In this document: positions 43,626 through 50,353 of the stretch, in pieces
Numbering within the stretch: the first letter of the stretch is position 1
Layout of the letters: every line of letters begins with the position of its first letter
Source: Flaviaestuariibacter flavus
Lineage (GTDB): Bacteria; Bacteroidota; Bacteroidia; Chitinophagales; Chitinophagaceae
Assembly: GCF_004337505.1 (NCBI RefSeq)
Contig: NZ_SJZI01000050.1
Span: forward strand, 186,001 to 250,000
DNA: 64,000 nt
Reading direction: 5' to 3'
The notes under the pieces: model-generated
What the model saw: the letters and a program-made list of their open reading frames with translations, nothing else
What the model was told of the DNA's origin: nothing
Database searches by the model: none
Made by a program: the position numbers and the translations under genes

Positions 43626-44060
43626 ATGTCATCATTCAGCCGCCAGCTGCAGGTTCGCTGGTCCGACCTCGATCCCAATTTTCACCTGCGTCATTCGGTG
43701 TATTACGACTGGGGCGCGTATTGCCGCGTCGAATTCTTAAATGAGCACGGTCTCGATTATGCCCTCATGCAGCAGCTTGGTATCGGGCCCATACTCTTTC
43801 GCGAGGAGTGCACCTTTCGCCGCGAGATCCGCCCCAACGACAGCGTGATCATCAACCTGGCGCTCTGGCGCGGCCGCCGCGACTTCTCGCGCTGGAGCTT
43901 CCGCCACGAGATCATCAAGAACGGCGATACCCTGGCCGCCACCCTCATCGTCGACGGTGCCTGGATGGATGTGCGCCACCGCAAGCTCTGTACCCCGCCG
44001 GAAAATGTGCACCATATCTTTGAAAGCATGCCGAAGGCGGAGGGGTTTGAGTGGCAATAA
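43626..44060 (+). CDS. Acyl-CoA thioesterase-like hotdog-fold protein
   Basis: A 144-residue hotdog-fold protein of the 4-hydroxybenzoyl-CoA thioesterase/YbgC group. The pattern VRWSDLDPNFHLRHSVYYDWGAYCRVEFLNEHG contains the catalytic Asp/Glu region (WSDLDxxxHL) of that group. ILFREECTFRREIRPNDSV and the end strand WMDVRHRKLCTPP fit the fold. Likely reaction: hydrolysis of short or medium acyl-CoA thioesters; the true substrate is unknown. ATG 43626 (MSSFSRQLQVRWSD) is the natural start. It is divergent from FKBP and followed by a repeat-rich stretch. Confidence 0.85.
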   Translation: MSSFSRQLQVRWSDLDPNFHLRHSVYYDWGAYCRVEFLNEHGLDYALMQQLGIGPILFREECTFRREIRPNDSVIINLALWRGRRDFSRWSFRHEIIKNGDTLAATLIVDGAWMDVRHRKLCTPPENVHHIFESMPKAEGFEWQ

Positions 44061-44088
44061 AGCCCTTCTTCCGGAGGTGAGGGGAGTG

Positions 44089-44127
44089 GAATATCGAATA
44101 GCGAACAAGGAATATCGAATATCGAAG
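44089..44127 (+). repeat. Family C repeat, copy 3
   Basis: GAATATCGAATAGCGAACAAG followed by GAATATCGAATATCGAAG, matching the copy at 10980 and one arm of the copy at 7320. It abuts the family E half-element. Confidence 0.75.
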
Positions 44128-44252
44128 CAAAGAGCGGATGCCACCGGCACCCGCTCTTTGAATGTTCGGATCAAACAGAATAGGGTTCGAAACTGTAAGA
44201 AATATTCCCGGGAGTCACCCCGCTCCTCCCGGAGAGGGGACGGGGTGAGGTC
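44128..44252 (+). repeat. Family E half-element with hairpin and CACCCC...GGTGAGGTC arm
   Basis: A hairpin at 44128-44160 (CAAAGAGCGGATGCC stem, ACC loop, one mismatch), then GGATCAAACAGAA at 44168-44180, then an arm at 44216-44252 ending in GGGGTGAGGTC. The order and spacing repeat those of the 30571-30788 element read on the minus strand. Confidence 0.8.
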
Positions 44253-44279
44253 AAAAAAGCCCCTGCAGAGGCAGGGGCT
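44253..44279 (-). terminator. Intrinsic terminator of the 44311 M57 peptidase gene
   Basis: AGCCCCTGC and GCAGGGGCT pair around AGAG. On the minus strand the stem is followed by a run of T (the AAAAAA at 44253-44258). Confidence 0.8.
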
Positions 44280-44310
44280 GTCCATTGAATAGGAGTGTTT
44301 GGCAAAAACA

Positions 44311-45114
44311 TTAGCGCGGGTAAACCGTGCGGATCGCAAGCAGATCGTACGTCGTGAAAGCGCTCCAGGTAAGGCATACCGAGTTCATGATGGACTGACC
44401 ATCGGTGTTGGGCGTGCCCGCAACGAGGGTACCGTAGGTGCTGTTGGTATGACCAAAGCCAAAGGCGTGACCCAGTTCGTGAGTGATGGCGAACACCTGC
44501 TGGCCGGCGCTCAGGTAGTTATAATAAGTATTGATGGTGCAGCTCTTGCCGGGGTTGCTGTTGTAATCGGGATAGTAAGTGGTAGCGATCACGCCATTGC
44601 CACCGTTGTTGATGCCTTTCACCGCCACGGCGCCGGTAGTGTTAGCGCTTACGCGGGTGATCTGCAGCTTGCTGCCTGCGGCGTTCCAGTTGGCGATCGC
44701 CTTATCGAGCGCAGCTACCCAAACAGCGGGAACCGTAGCGTCAGCATAAACTTTTACATACGGAGCCTTGGTAGGTGCAACGGCGTAGTAAGAACGACGG
44801 TGCTCGGTCTGGGCACCCTGGGTGCGCTGGGCATAGTAGCCGCGGGCATCTTCCAGGCTCATGGCGGCATCGTTGTCGATCACGAAGTGGCCGGCAGCGG
44901 CATCCCAGGTAACATTGTTTTCACCAGTGCTCGTCGCGACGAAGGCCGTAAGCGTACGTACTTCATCATTACTTACCTGGGCAGGGGCGGCAGGAGTTGC
45001 TACACTGGATTCCGCGGGAGCGGCAACATCAGACTTTTTGCAGGACGGTGCAGCAATTGCAATGAGGGCTGCGAAGGCAAGAACAGACGGCTTGGTAAAA
45101 AGGGCGTTTGACAT
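44311..45114 (-). CDS. M57-family (dual-action HEIGH) metallopeptidase lipoprotein
   Basis: A 267-residue lipoprotein (IAIAAPSCKK, lipidated C25) with the metzincin-like zinc motif HELGHAFGFGH (H212, E213, H216, H222; HExxHxxGxxH). It matches the dual-action HEIGH peptidases of Bacteroidota. A Met-turn candidate is SIMNSVC about 25 residues later. The catalytic domain starts near residue 117 (PYVKVYADATVPAVWVAALDKAIANWNAAGS), preceded by a helical N-terminal region. The fold is compact with no C-terminal extra domain. ATG 45112-45114 gives the signal peptide. It resembles the two paralogues at 48087 and 49151 in architecture but less in sequence. Confidence 0.88.
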   Translation of the reverse strand: MSNALFTKPSVLAFAALIAIAAPSCKKSDVAAPAESSVATPAAPAQVSNDEVRTLTAFVATSTGENNVTWDAAAGHFVIDNDAAMSLEDARGYYAQRTQGAQTEHRRSYYAVAPTKAPYVKVYADATVPAVWVAALDKAIANWNAAGSKLQITRVSANTTGAVAVKGINNGGNGVIATTYYPDYNSNPGKSCTINTYYNYLSAGQQVFAITHELGHAFGFGHTNSTYGTLVAGTPNTDGQSIMNSVCLTWSAFTTYDLLAIRTVYPR

Positions 45115-45357
45115 GGTTAACGGTTTTAGGTAGGTTGTTGTTTCGAGTCCGAAGATAGTCTGACCTTGAGCCGCACCTTTTCCGATATCGTTAACTGCCC
45201 CTCTAAGGTCGGTGAAAAAGGTATTATGCCTGATTATAATGTGTGAGCGGGAGCCTAAGGCAGAGCTGCGTGCGCTCATGCGTGGGAGTTAGCCCTTTCC
45301 CGTAGAAGTACTAGTGCCGGGCTGAAGGCTTTTCAGCAACCGTTTCCTAATCGTTTC

Positions 45358-46743
45358 TTAATGCTCAGCCCCCTGTTCCAGCACCTGTACATGCTGCGGG
45401 TAATGCACGGTATAGCTGTTGAGCAGGCTGCGTATCGTGCTGTTGTCTTTGTAAGGCTGGAGATATTCCTTTATTGTTTCAACGCTGAAAAGCTGCAGGT
45501 GCTTCGGCAGGTAGCCCATGCCGTAAAACGCACCCTGCAACACCAGGATGCAGGAGCTTTCTTCTTCGTTCATGCCGTCGTCGACTATAATGTAAGAAGG
45601 CCGGCTCGTCAGTGCGTTGATGGCCGCACGCACCCGGTTGTTGTAGGCAAGCGGAGCTTCCTTCTTTTCACAGGCACCATGGCAATGTGCTTCCGCAATT
45701 CCCTGGCAGGCATCGTTGTCGGTCTGCATAAAGCAAAGCTTCGGGCAGAGCTGGTGGTCGCGCATAAGCCGTCGGATAATTCCATGACCGTCTACCTGGT
45801 AATGAAACGTATGGATGGGATGCGAGTTGCGGCGGCGTTTTTCAATGGCCAGGCGCATATAGCCGGCCTGGTCTTCATAGGTGAAGATGCCGAAAGTGTC
45901 TTCCGGCTTTTTCTGGGCGTTATTAAAGGCTGGCCACAGGCGGCGGATCTCGGTCGATTCAAGAATGGCCGCCATGAGCTCGGTGGCGGCAGGCTGGAAG
46001 GTGATACGGTAAACCGAGCGGAGAAAGTTCTGTTTCTGCCGGCTATCGGAGTTATTGCTGAAGTGGCTGTTCACACGGCTGCGGAGGTTCTTGGCCTTGC
46101 CCACATACACCACCTTCCCTTTGTTGTCGTGAAAATAATAAACACCCGGGCAGGAGGGGAGTGCCAAGAAATCGTCTTTGGGCACATGCGGGGGCAGCAC
46201 CTGTTCTTTTGAGTTTTTCTTGAGACTCTTGTCGATAAAACCGGACGTATCCTTTTCCAGCAGGTGTGTAAAAAGGGTGACCGTGGCCGCGGCGTCGCCT
46301 CCGGCGCGGTGATGGTTCAGCAGCGGTATGCCCAGCGAGTGGCACAGGTTGCCGAGGCTGTAGGAAGGAAAGCCTGGTACGATCTGCCGTGCCAGGCGGA
46401 CGGTACACAGCTTTTTCACGTTCAGCGAATAGCCGGCCTGCGCCAGGTGGCTCTTCACGAATGAATAATCAAAGTTGACATTGTGCGCCACGAATACCCG
46501 CCCGTCGAGGAAGCGGAACACGTCTTCGGCCACATCGTCAAAGTAGGGTGCGTTGCGCACCATCTCGTCGTCGATGCCCGTGAGCCCCTGGATGTAGCGG
46601 GGGATCACCTGGCCGGGATTCACCAGCGTTTCGTAGCTGTCAATGACGCTTAGCCCGTCGAAAACGCGGATGGCGATCTCGATGATCCCATTGCCGGCGG
46701 CATAGCCGCCTGTTGTCTCAATGTCCACGATCGCATACTCCAC
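45358..46743 (-). CDS. DEDD exonuclease fused to GIY-YIG nuclease with UvrC-like cysteine motif
   Basis: A 461-residue cytoplasmic protein. Residues 1 to about 165 are a DnaQ-like 3'-5' exonuclease: YAIVDIETTGG supplies D7 and E9, NVNFDYSF supplies D92, and HHRAGGDA supplies the last His/Asp. Residues from about 196 to 280 are a GIY-YIG domain (CPGVYYFHDNKGKVVYVGKAKNLRSRV; G200, Y213-G215), as in UvrC and Cho. The C-terminal part carries a UvrC-like cysteine cluster (LCPKLCFMQ and HCHGACEKKEAP). The fusion resembles known exonuclease/UvrC-type architectures. Probable role: processing of damaged or branched DNA. GTG 46741-46743 starts the conserved sequence; the longer frame would overlap the divergent gene. 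Confidence 0.88.
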   Translation of the reverse strand: MEYAIVDIETTGGYAAGNGIIEIAIRVFDGLSVIDSYETLVNPGQVIPRYIQGLTGIDDEMVRNAPYFDDVAEDVFRFLDGRVFVAHNVNFDYSFVKSHLAQAGYSLNVKKLCTVRLARQIVPGFPSYSLGNLCHSLGIPLLNHHRAGGDAAATVTLFTHLLEKDTSGFIDKSLKKNSKEQVLPPHVPKDDFLALPSCPGVYYFHDNKGKVVYVGKAKNLRSRVNSHFSNNSDSRQKQNFLRSVYRITFQPAATELMAAILESTEIRRLWPAFNNAQKKPEDTFGIFTYEDQAGYMRLAIEKRRRNSHPIHTFHYQVDGHGIIRRLMRDHQLCPKLCFMQTDNDACQGIAEAHCHGACEKKEAPLAYNNRVRAAINALTSRPSYIIVDDGMNEEESSCILVLQGAFYGMGYLPKHLQLFSVETIKEYLQPYKDNSTIRSLLNSYTVHYPQHVQVLEQGAEH

Positions 46744-46795
46744 GTTCCCTATTTTTGGCGCTTGAAAGGACAACGAAGGTCTAAAAAATTTAGCA

Positions 46796-47752
46796 ATGCA
46801 GCAACCCTTTGACAAAGTTTTAATGTTCCGCAACCGCCTGCAGAAGGTTTACCGGCATATCGGGAAGCAGGCGGCGCGCCAGGGAGTGAGCTGCTACCGC
46901 ATTTACGATCACGATCTGCCGGAGGCGCCGTTTATCATTGAGCGTTATGGCGACCAGCTTTACGTTTCGGAATACAAGCGGCGCCACGGCTTCGACGATG
47001 CTGCCCATACCGGCTGGCTGCAAAGCTGCCTGGAGGTGATGCACGATATTACCGGGGTGCCGGTGGAGAACATCTGGGTGAAGACGCGCCAACGCAAGGA
47101 AGGACGCCAGGGGCAATACCAGAAGCTCGATGAACGCAAAAGTGAATTTGTCGTCCAGGAAGGCGGCCTGTCCTTTATCGTAAACCTGAGTGATTACCTC
47201 GACACCGGCCTTTTCCTCGACCACCGCAGCACACGCGGCCTGGTTCGCGAGCGCGCGGCGGGAAAAGACGTACTGAACCTCTTTTGCTATACCGGCTCTT
47301 TTTCGGTTTACGCGCTTGCCGGCGGCGCGCGGCGCGTGCATTCGGTGGACCTGTCGAAAACCTACCTCGCCTGGACCGGGCGCAACGTTGCCCTCAACTT
47401 TCCCGACGCCGGCGCGGCCCACGAGGCCATCCATGCCGACGCCCTTCGTTTTTTACGCGATGGAACACCGGAAAGCTATGATCTCATCGTACTCGACCCG
47501 CCCACCTTCAGCAACAGCAAGCGCATGGACGATATACTCGACGTACAGCGCGATCACGTGGCGATGATCAACGATTGCCTGCGGCTGCTGCGCCCCGGAG
47601 GGATGCTTTACTTCAGCACCAACTACACGCGCTTCGAACTCGATGCCGAACACATCAAAGGCGCTACTGTGCTCCGCGATATCACGAAGGCAACGACGCC
47701 CTTTGATTTTGCCGGCAAGCTTAACCGGTACTGCTTTTACTTCGAAAAATAA
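46796..47752 (+). CDS. rlmK: 23S rRNA methyltransferase, RlmK-like (stand-alone)
   Basis: A 318-residue SAM methyltransferase equivalent to the C-terminal half of E. coli RlmKL, which makes m7G2069 in 23S rRNA. It aligns along its length: MFRNRLQKVYRHIGKQAARQGVSCYRIYDHDLPEA, then KTRQRKEGRQGQYQKLDE, SDYLDTGLFLDHRSTR, DVLNLFCYTGSFSVYALAGGA (the SAM motif), VLDPPTFSNSKRMDD (the catalytic motif) and LLRPGGMLYFSTN. The N-terminal THUMP/RlmL half is absent, as is usual outside proteobacteria. Which exact base it modifies has not been shown here. Divergent from the exonuclease gene (52 bp), with a terminator at 47755. Confidence 0.88.
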   Translation: MQQPFDKVLMFRNRLQKVYRHIGKQAARQGVSCYRIYDHDLPEAPFIIERYGDQLYVSEYKRRHGFDDAAHTGWLQSCLEVMHDITGVPVENIWVKTRQRKEGRQGQYQKLDERKSEFVVQEGGLSFIVNLSDYLDTGLFLDHRSTRGLVRERAAGKDVLNLFCYTGSFSVYALAGGARRVHSVDLSKTYLAWTGRNVALNFPDAGAAHEAIHADALRFLRDGTPESYDLIVLDPPTFSNSKRMDDILDVQRDHVAMINDCLRLLRPGGMLYFSTNYTRFELDAEHIKGATVLRDITKATTPFDFAGKLNRYCFYFEK

Positions 47753-47754
47753 AA

Positions 47755-47780
47755 AGGCCTCCCGAGGGAGGCCTGGCTTT
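47755..47780 (+). terminator. Intrinsic terminator of rlmK
   Basis: AGGCCTCCC and GGGAGGCCT pair around a two-base loop and are followed by GGCTTTT. Confidence 0.8.
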
Positions 47781-48030
47781 TCACAGATCTTCATTTGTCG
47801 GAACGGGATCGGCCGGACATTGGATTGGCGTGGTTAGCAGGACGGACCCGGCCTTCATAGGGATTGGATTTTGGTGTCGGACGGTGGCGGGATATGGATT
47901 TTTTTACGAGGCGGCGAACAGCTCTGCATTAGCAAGAACTGTGCGGCAAACCGCCTTTTACTGCCGGGCTTCGACGAAACCTGCTTTTTCATAGACGAAA
48001 ACCTCGATACGTTTCTTTGCATTAGTAAAA

Positions 48031-48058
48031 TGAAAAAGCCCCGCCAAACGGCGGGGCT
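48031..48058 (-). terminator. Intrinsic terminator of the 48087 M57 gene
   Basis: AGCCCCGCC and GGCGGGGCT form a 9-bp stem around AAAC. The minus-strand T-run (AAAAA at 48033-48037 on plus) follows the stem. Confidence 0.8.
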
Positions 48059-48086
48059 ATGGTTTGAGGGTGTAGCCCTTGTAAAA

Positions 48087-48923
48087 TCAATAAACGTAGG
48101 TAAGCGCTGTGCGGTCGGCGGTGGTGAAGGGGCGGTTGACGCCACTTCCTACGCAGGCCAGCATCCAGGAACCCGCGCTCGCGCCGCTGGGGGTGCCGGG
48201 AATGTATACGGCGCCTACGCCAGCCGAACCTTCGTTGGTGGCGGTGCCGCCGCAGCTATAGGCGCGGTTCATGTAGTCGGTATGGCGGAAGCCGATGCAG
48301 TGACCCAGCTCATGCGCCATAATGGTGGCGATGTAGTTGATGTTGCTGCTGCCGGTGCCGGTGCTGTACCAATACGTGTTCATCTTCACCTGGCTGTAGG
48401 GAGCACCGCTGCTGGTGGGGAAGCCCGAGGAACCCAGCGTGTTGCTGACTTCGTAGTACGCAACCACCGTGGTGTTGGCACCGCTGGTTACGCGCTGGAA
48501 CTTCACGGTGAGGCTTTCTGCATTGTAACGGCGGATTGCTTCGTCGAGCGCCGCCGAGAACACGGCCTGGTGCGCAGCCGAGCTGTTGTTGAGCGCAACC
48601 TTGATGGTGGGATAGGTGCTGGTGTTTACCAGGTTGTTGGTGCGGTAGTGTTCTTCCTGCGCGTATACCAGCTCGGGGCTCGAAGGCATACCAGCCTGGA
48701 GGTCGGCAGCGGTCAGCAGGATGTCGCCTTCCACAAGATAGCCATCGGCCGTTGCCTGCACATTCTGGTCATTAAAACCGAGCGTGCGGATCTGGGCGCG
48801 AACCGCGTCGGACACCGCGGCTGCCGATGTTTCCTCCTGCGGGGCTTTTGTGTCTTTCTTACAGGCAGAAAAAGTGAGCGACAGGATGCCGGCGATAGCC
48901 AGCGGCAATGCAAAACGTTTCAT
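48087..48923 (-). CDS. M57-family metallopeptidase lipoprotein, tandem copy 1
   Basis: A 278-residue lipoprotein (SLTFSACKK, lipidated C21) with HELGHCIGFRH (H204, E205, H208, H214). The N-terminal prodomain-like part (VSDAVRAQIRTLGFNDQNVQATADGYLVEGDILL) matches a short domain in other M57 lipoproteins. The C-terminal half is strongly similar to its neighbour at 49151, from ALNNSSAAHQAVFSAALDEA to the shared NRPF...LTYVY end. Extra cysteines (CSCGG region and MLACVG) probably form disulfides. The function, secreted protease or not, is untested. ATG 48921-48923 opens the signal peptide. Same orientation as its twin. Confidence 0.9.
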   Translation of the reverse strand: MKRFALPLAIAGILSLTFSACKKDTKAPQEETSAAAVSDAVRAQIRTLGFNDQNVQATADGYLVEGDILLTAADLQAGMPSSPELVYAQEEHYRTNNLVNTSTYPTIKVALNNSSAAHQAVFSAALDEAIRRYNAESLTVKFQRVTSGANTTVVAYYEVSNTLGSSGFPTSSGAPYSQVKMNTYWYSTGTGSSNINYIATIMAHELGHCIGFRHTDYMNRAYSCGGTATNEGSAGVGAVYIPGTPSGASAGSWMLACVGSGVNRPFTTADRTALTYVY

Positions 48924-49100
48924 GTGTGTGAGGGGTTTAAAGGGTGAAAAAATTATCAGATACAAAATAGTGAGGACTTACGTTAACGCGCAACTGCTTT
49001 TAGCAACACCGTTGCACTCAAGTTTAAAGTTGCGGTAAAATCGCGCAGAAGTACGCTGGGCGGGCCTTACGGATGACCGTATATTTACGATAAAGGATAA

Positions 49101-49127
49101 AAAAAGAGCCGCCCGGATGGGCGGCTC
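49101..49127 (-). terminator. Intrinsic terminator of the 49151 M57 gene
   Basis: GAGCCGCCC and GGGCGGCTC pair around GGAT; the minus-strand transcript then reads a T-run. Confidence 0.8.
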
Positions 49128-49150
49128 CCGTCTCATGTGCAGGGAAAAAA

Positions 49151-49975
49151 TTAATAAACGTACGACAGTGCGATCTTGTCGTTGGCATTGAACGGACGGT
49201 TTACGTTCGAGCCGATACAGGCAAGCATCCACGAGTTCGGGTCGGCGCCGGAGGGAGTACCGGGAATCTGAACGGCACCTACGCCTGTCGTAGCCTGGCC
49301 TTCGTTCGACTTGCGGCCACCGCAGCTGTACGCACGGTTGAAGTAATCCGTGTGGCGATAGCCGATGCAATGACCCACTTCATGCGAGATGATGGTAGCG
49401 ATGTAGTTGGTATTGGTGGCATCGGTGCCGGTGTTGTACCAGTAGGTATTCATTTTTACCTCGTTGTACGGGTCGCCGGTGGCGTTGGGGAAGCCAGAGG
49501 AACCGAGCGTGTTGCTCACCTCGTAGAAAGCTACGATCGTAATGTCCGCGCCCGTTGTTACGCGCTGGAAGTTGATCGTGAGGCCTTCGGCATTGTAGCG
49601 GCGCACAGCTTCGTCGAGGGCGGCCGAGAAGGCAGCCTCGTGGGCGGCGGAGCTGTTGTTGAGGGCGATCTTGATCGTCGGGTGCTTCGTGGCACTTACG
49701 AGGTTGAAGGTGCGGTACTGCTCTTCCTGTGCAATCACCATGTTGGGCGAAGTCGGGTTCGCACCCAGGTCGCTTTCACGCAACAGGATGTCGCCTTCCA
49801 CCAGGTAACCGTTGGCAGTGCGCTGTACGCCATCTGTGCTGAAGCCGAGACGCTGAATCTGGTTGAGCGTTTCGGTGTTGATCGCAGACACGTCTTCCTT
49901 AGACTGCTTCTTACAAGAGAAGAGAGATACGGAGGCCAGGGCCGCCAACAGGATCGGGGTGCTGATTCGCTTCAT
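49151..49975 (-). CDS. M57-family metallopeptidase lipoprotein, tandem copy 2
   Basis: A 274-residue lipoprotein (SVSLFSCKK, lipidated C21) with HEVGHCIGYRH (H198, E199, H202, H208). It is the close paralogue of the 48087 gene: NSSAAHEAAFSAALDEAVRRYNAEGLT, FYEVSNTLGSSGFPNATGDPYNEVKMNTYWY in condensed form and SWMLACIGSNVNRPF are shared with few changes. The upstream regions of the two genes also resemble one another (GTTGCA...AAGTTTAA words at 49010-49040 and 50070-50090), so the duplication included the promoter. Divergent from the S8 peptidase gene over a 378-bp gap. Confidence 0.9.
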   Translation of the reverse strand: MKRISTPILLAALASVSLFSCKKQSKEDVSAINTETLNQIQRLGFSTDGVQRTANGYLVEGDILLRESDLGANPTSPNMVIAQEEQYRTFNLVSATKHPTIKIALNNSSAAHEAAFSAALDEAVRRYNAEGLTINFQRVTTGADITIVAFYEVSNTLGSSGFPNATGDPYNEVKMNTYWYNTGTDATNTNYIATIISHEVGHCIGYRHTDYFNRAYSCGGRKSNEGQATTGVGAVQIPGTPSGADPNSWMLACIGSNVNRPFNANDKIALSYVY

Positions 49976-50353
49976 ACTTTTTGTGTGTGTTTAAAAAAAG
50001 TTTTTTGGGTTAAGAGATTTCCAAGATAGAGATTCATCGTTTTTATACGTTAATAAATTTTTAACACGATGTTGCATTTAAGTTTAAGATTCCTGCTCCG
50101 GCTCTGAAGTTTATGGGTAATTAAAAAAGGCTAACTAAAAGACAGGCTCAAAAAAAATAGTGGAAATCATTTACCGGATGAGGTGCCCGTTGCAGTTCAC
50201 AAAAACGCGAAGTTCCATCGTGTACCAATCCTGGTCGTTTGTCACAGCTAAATGCATTTCGTTCCGTACAGCCGGCACCGGGAAAGCGAACTTTTTTACG
50301 CTTCCTGCTCGTGCAAGGCCGGGAAAGCGCAACTTCGTAGTCAATCCTTAATC
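49976..50353. other. 378-bp AT-rich divergent promoter region
   Basis: The left part contains the duplicated leader of the M57 copy 2 gene (AATTTTTAACACGATGTTGCA near 50050). The right part leads to the S8 peptidase. The frame at 50252 upstream of the S8 start is not signal-like. Nothing else was recognised. Confidence 0.45.

Larger units (their letters stand above)
47753..48086. other. 334-bp intergenic region between rlmK and an M57 gene
   Basis: Terminators lie at both ends. The centre (about 47790-48020) has no protein-like frame. The word CTCTGCATTAGCAAG near 47931 partly recurs as TTTGCATTAGTAAAA near 48017. No known RNA family was recognised, and a small RNA cannot be excluded. Confidence 0.4.

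Noticed and set aside
44184-44198. GGTTCGAAACTG resembles a tRNA T-arm
   Set aside because: No acceptor, D-arm or anticodon stem can be drawn around it; it belongs to the family E repeat.
47871-48947. 358-codon plus-strand frame over the M57 gene
   Set aside because: It is the antisense shadow of the M57 gene plus its leader; no signal or domain.
50252-50353. N-terminal extension of the S8 peptidase
   Set aside because: It would place the signal peptide internally; ATG 50354 gives a standard signal peptide.
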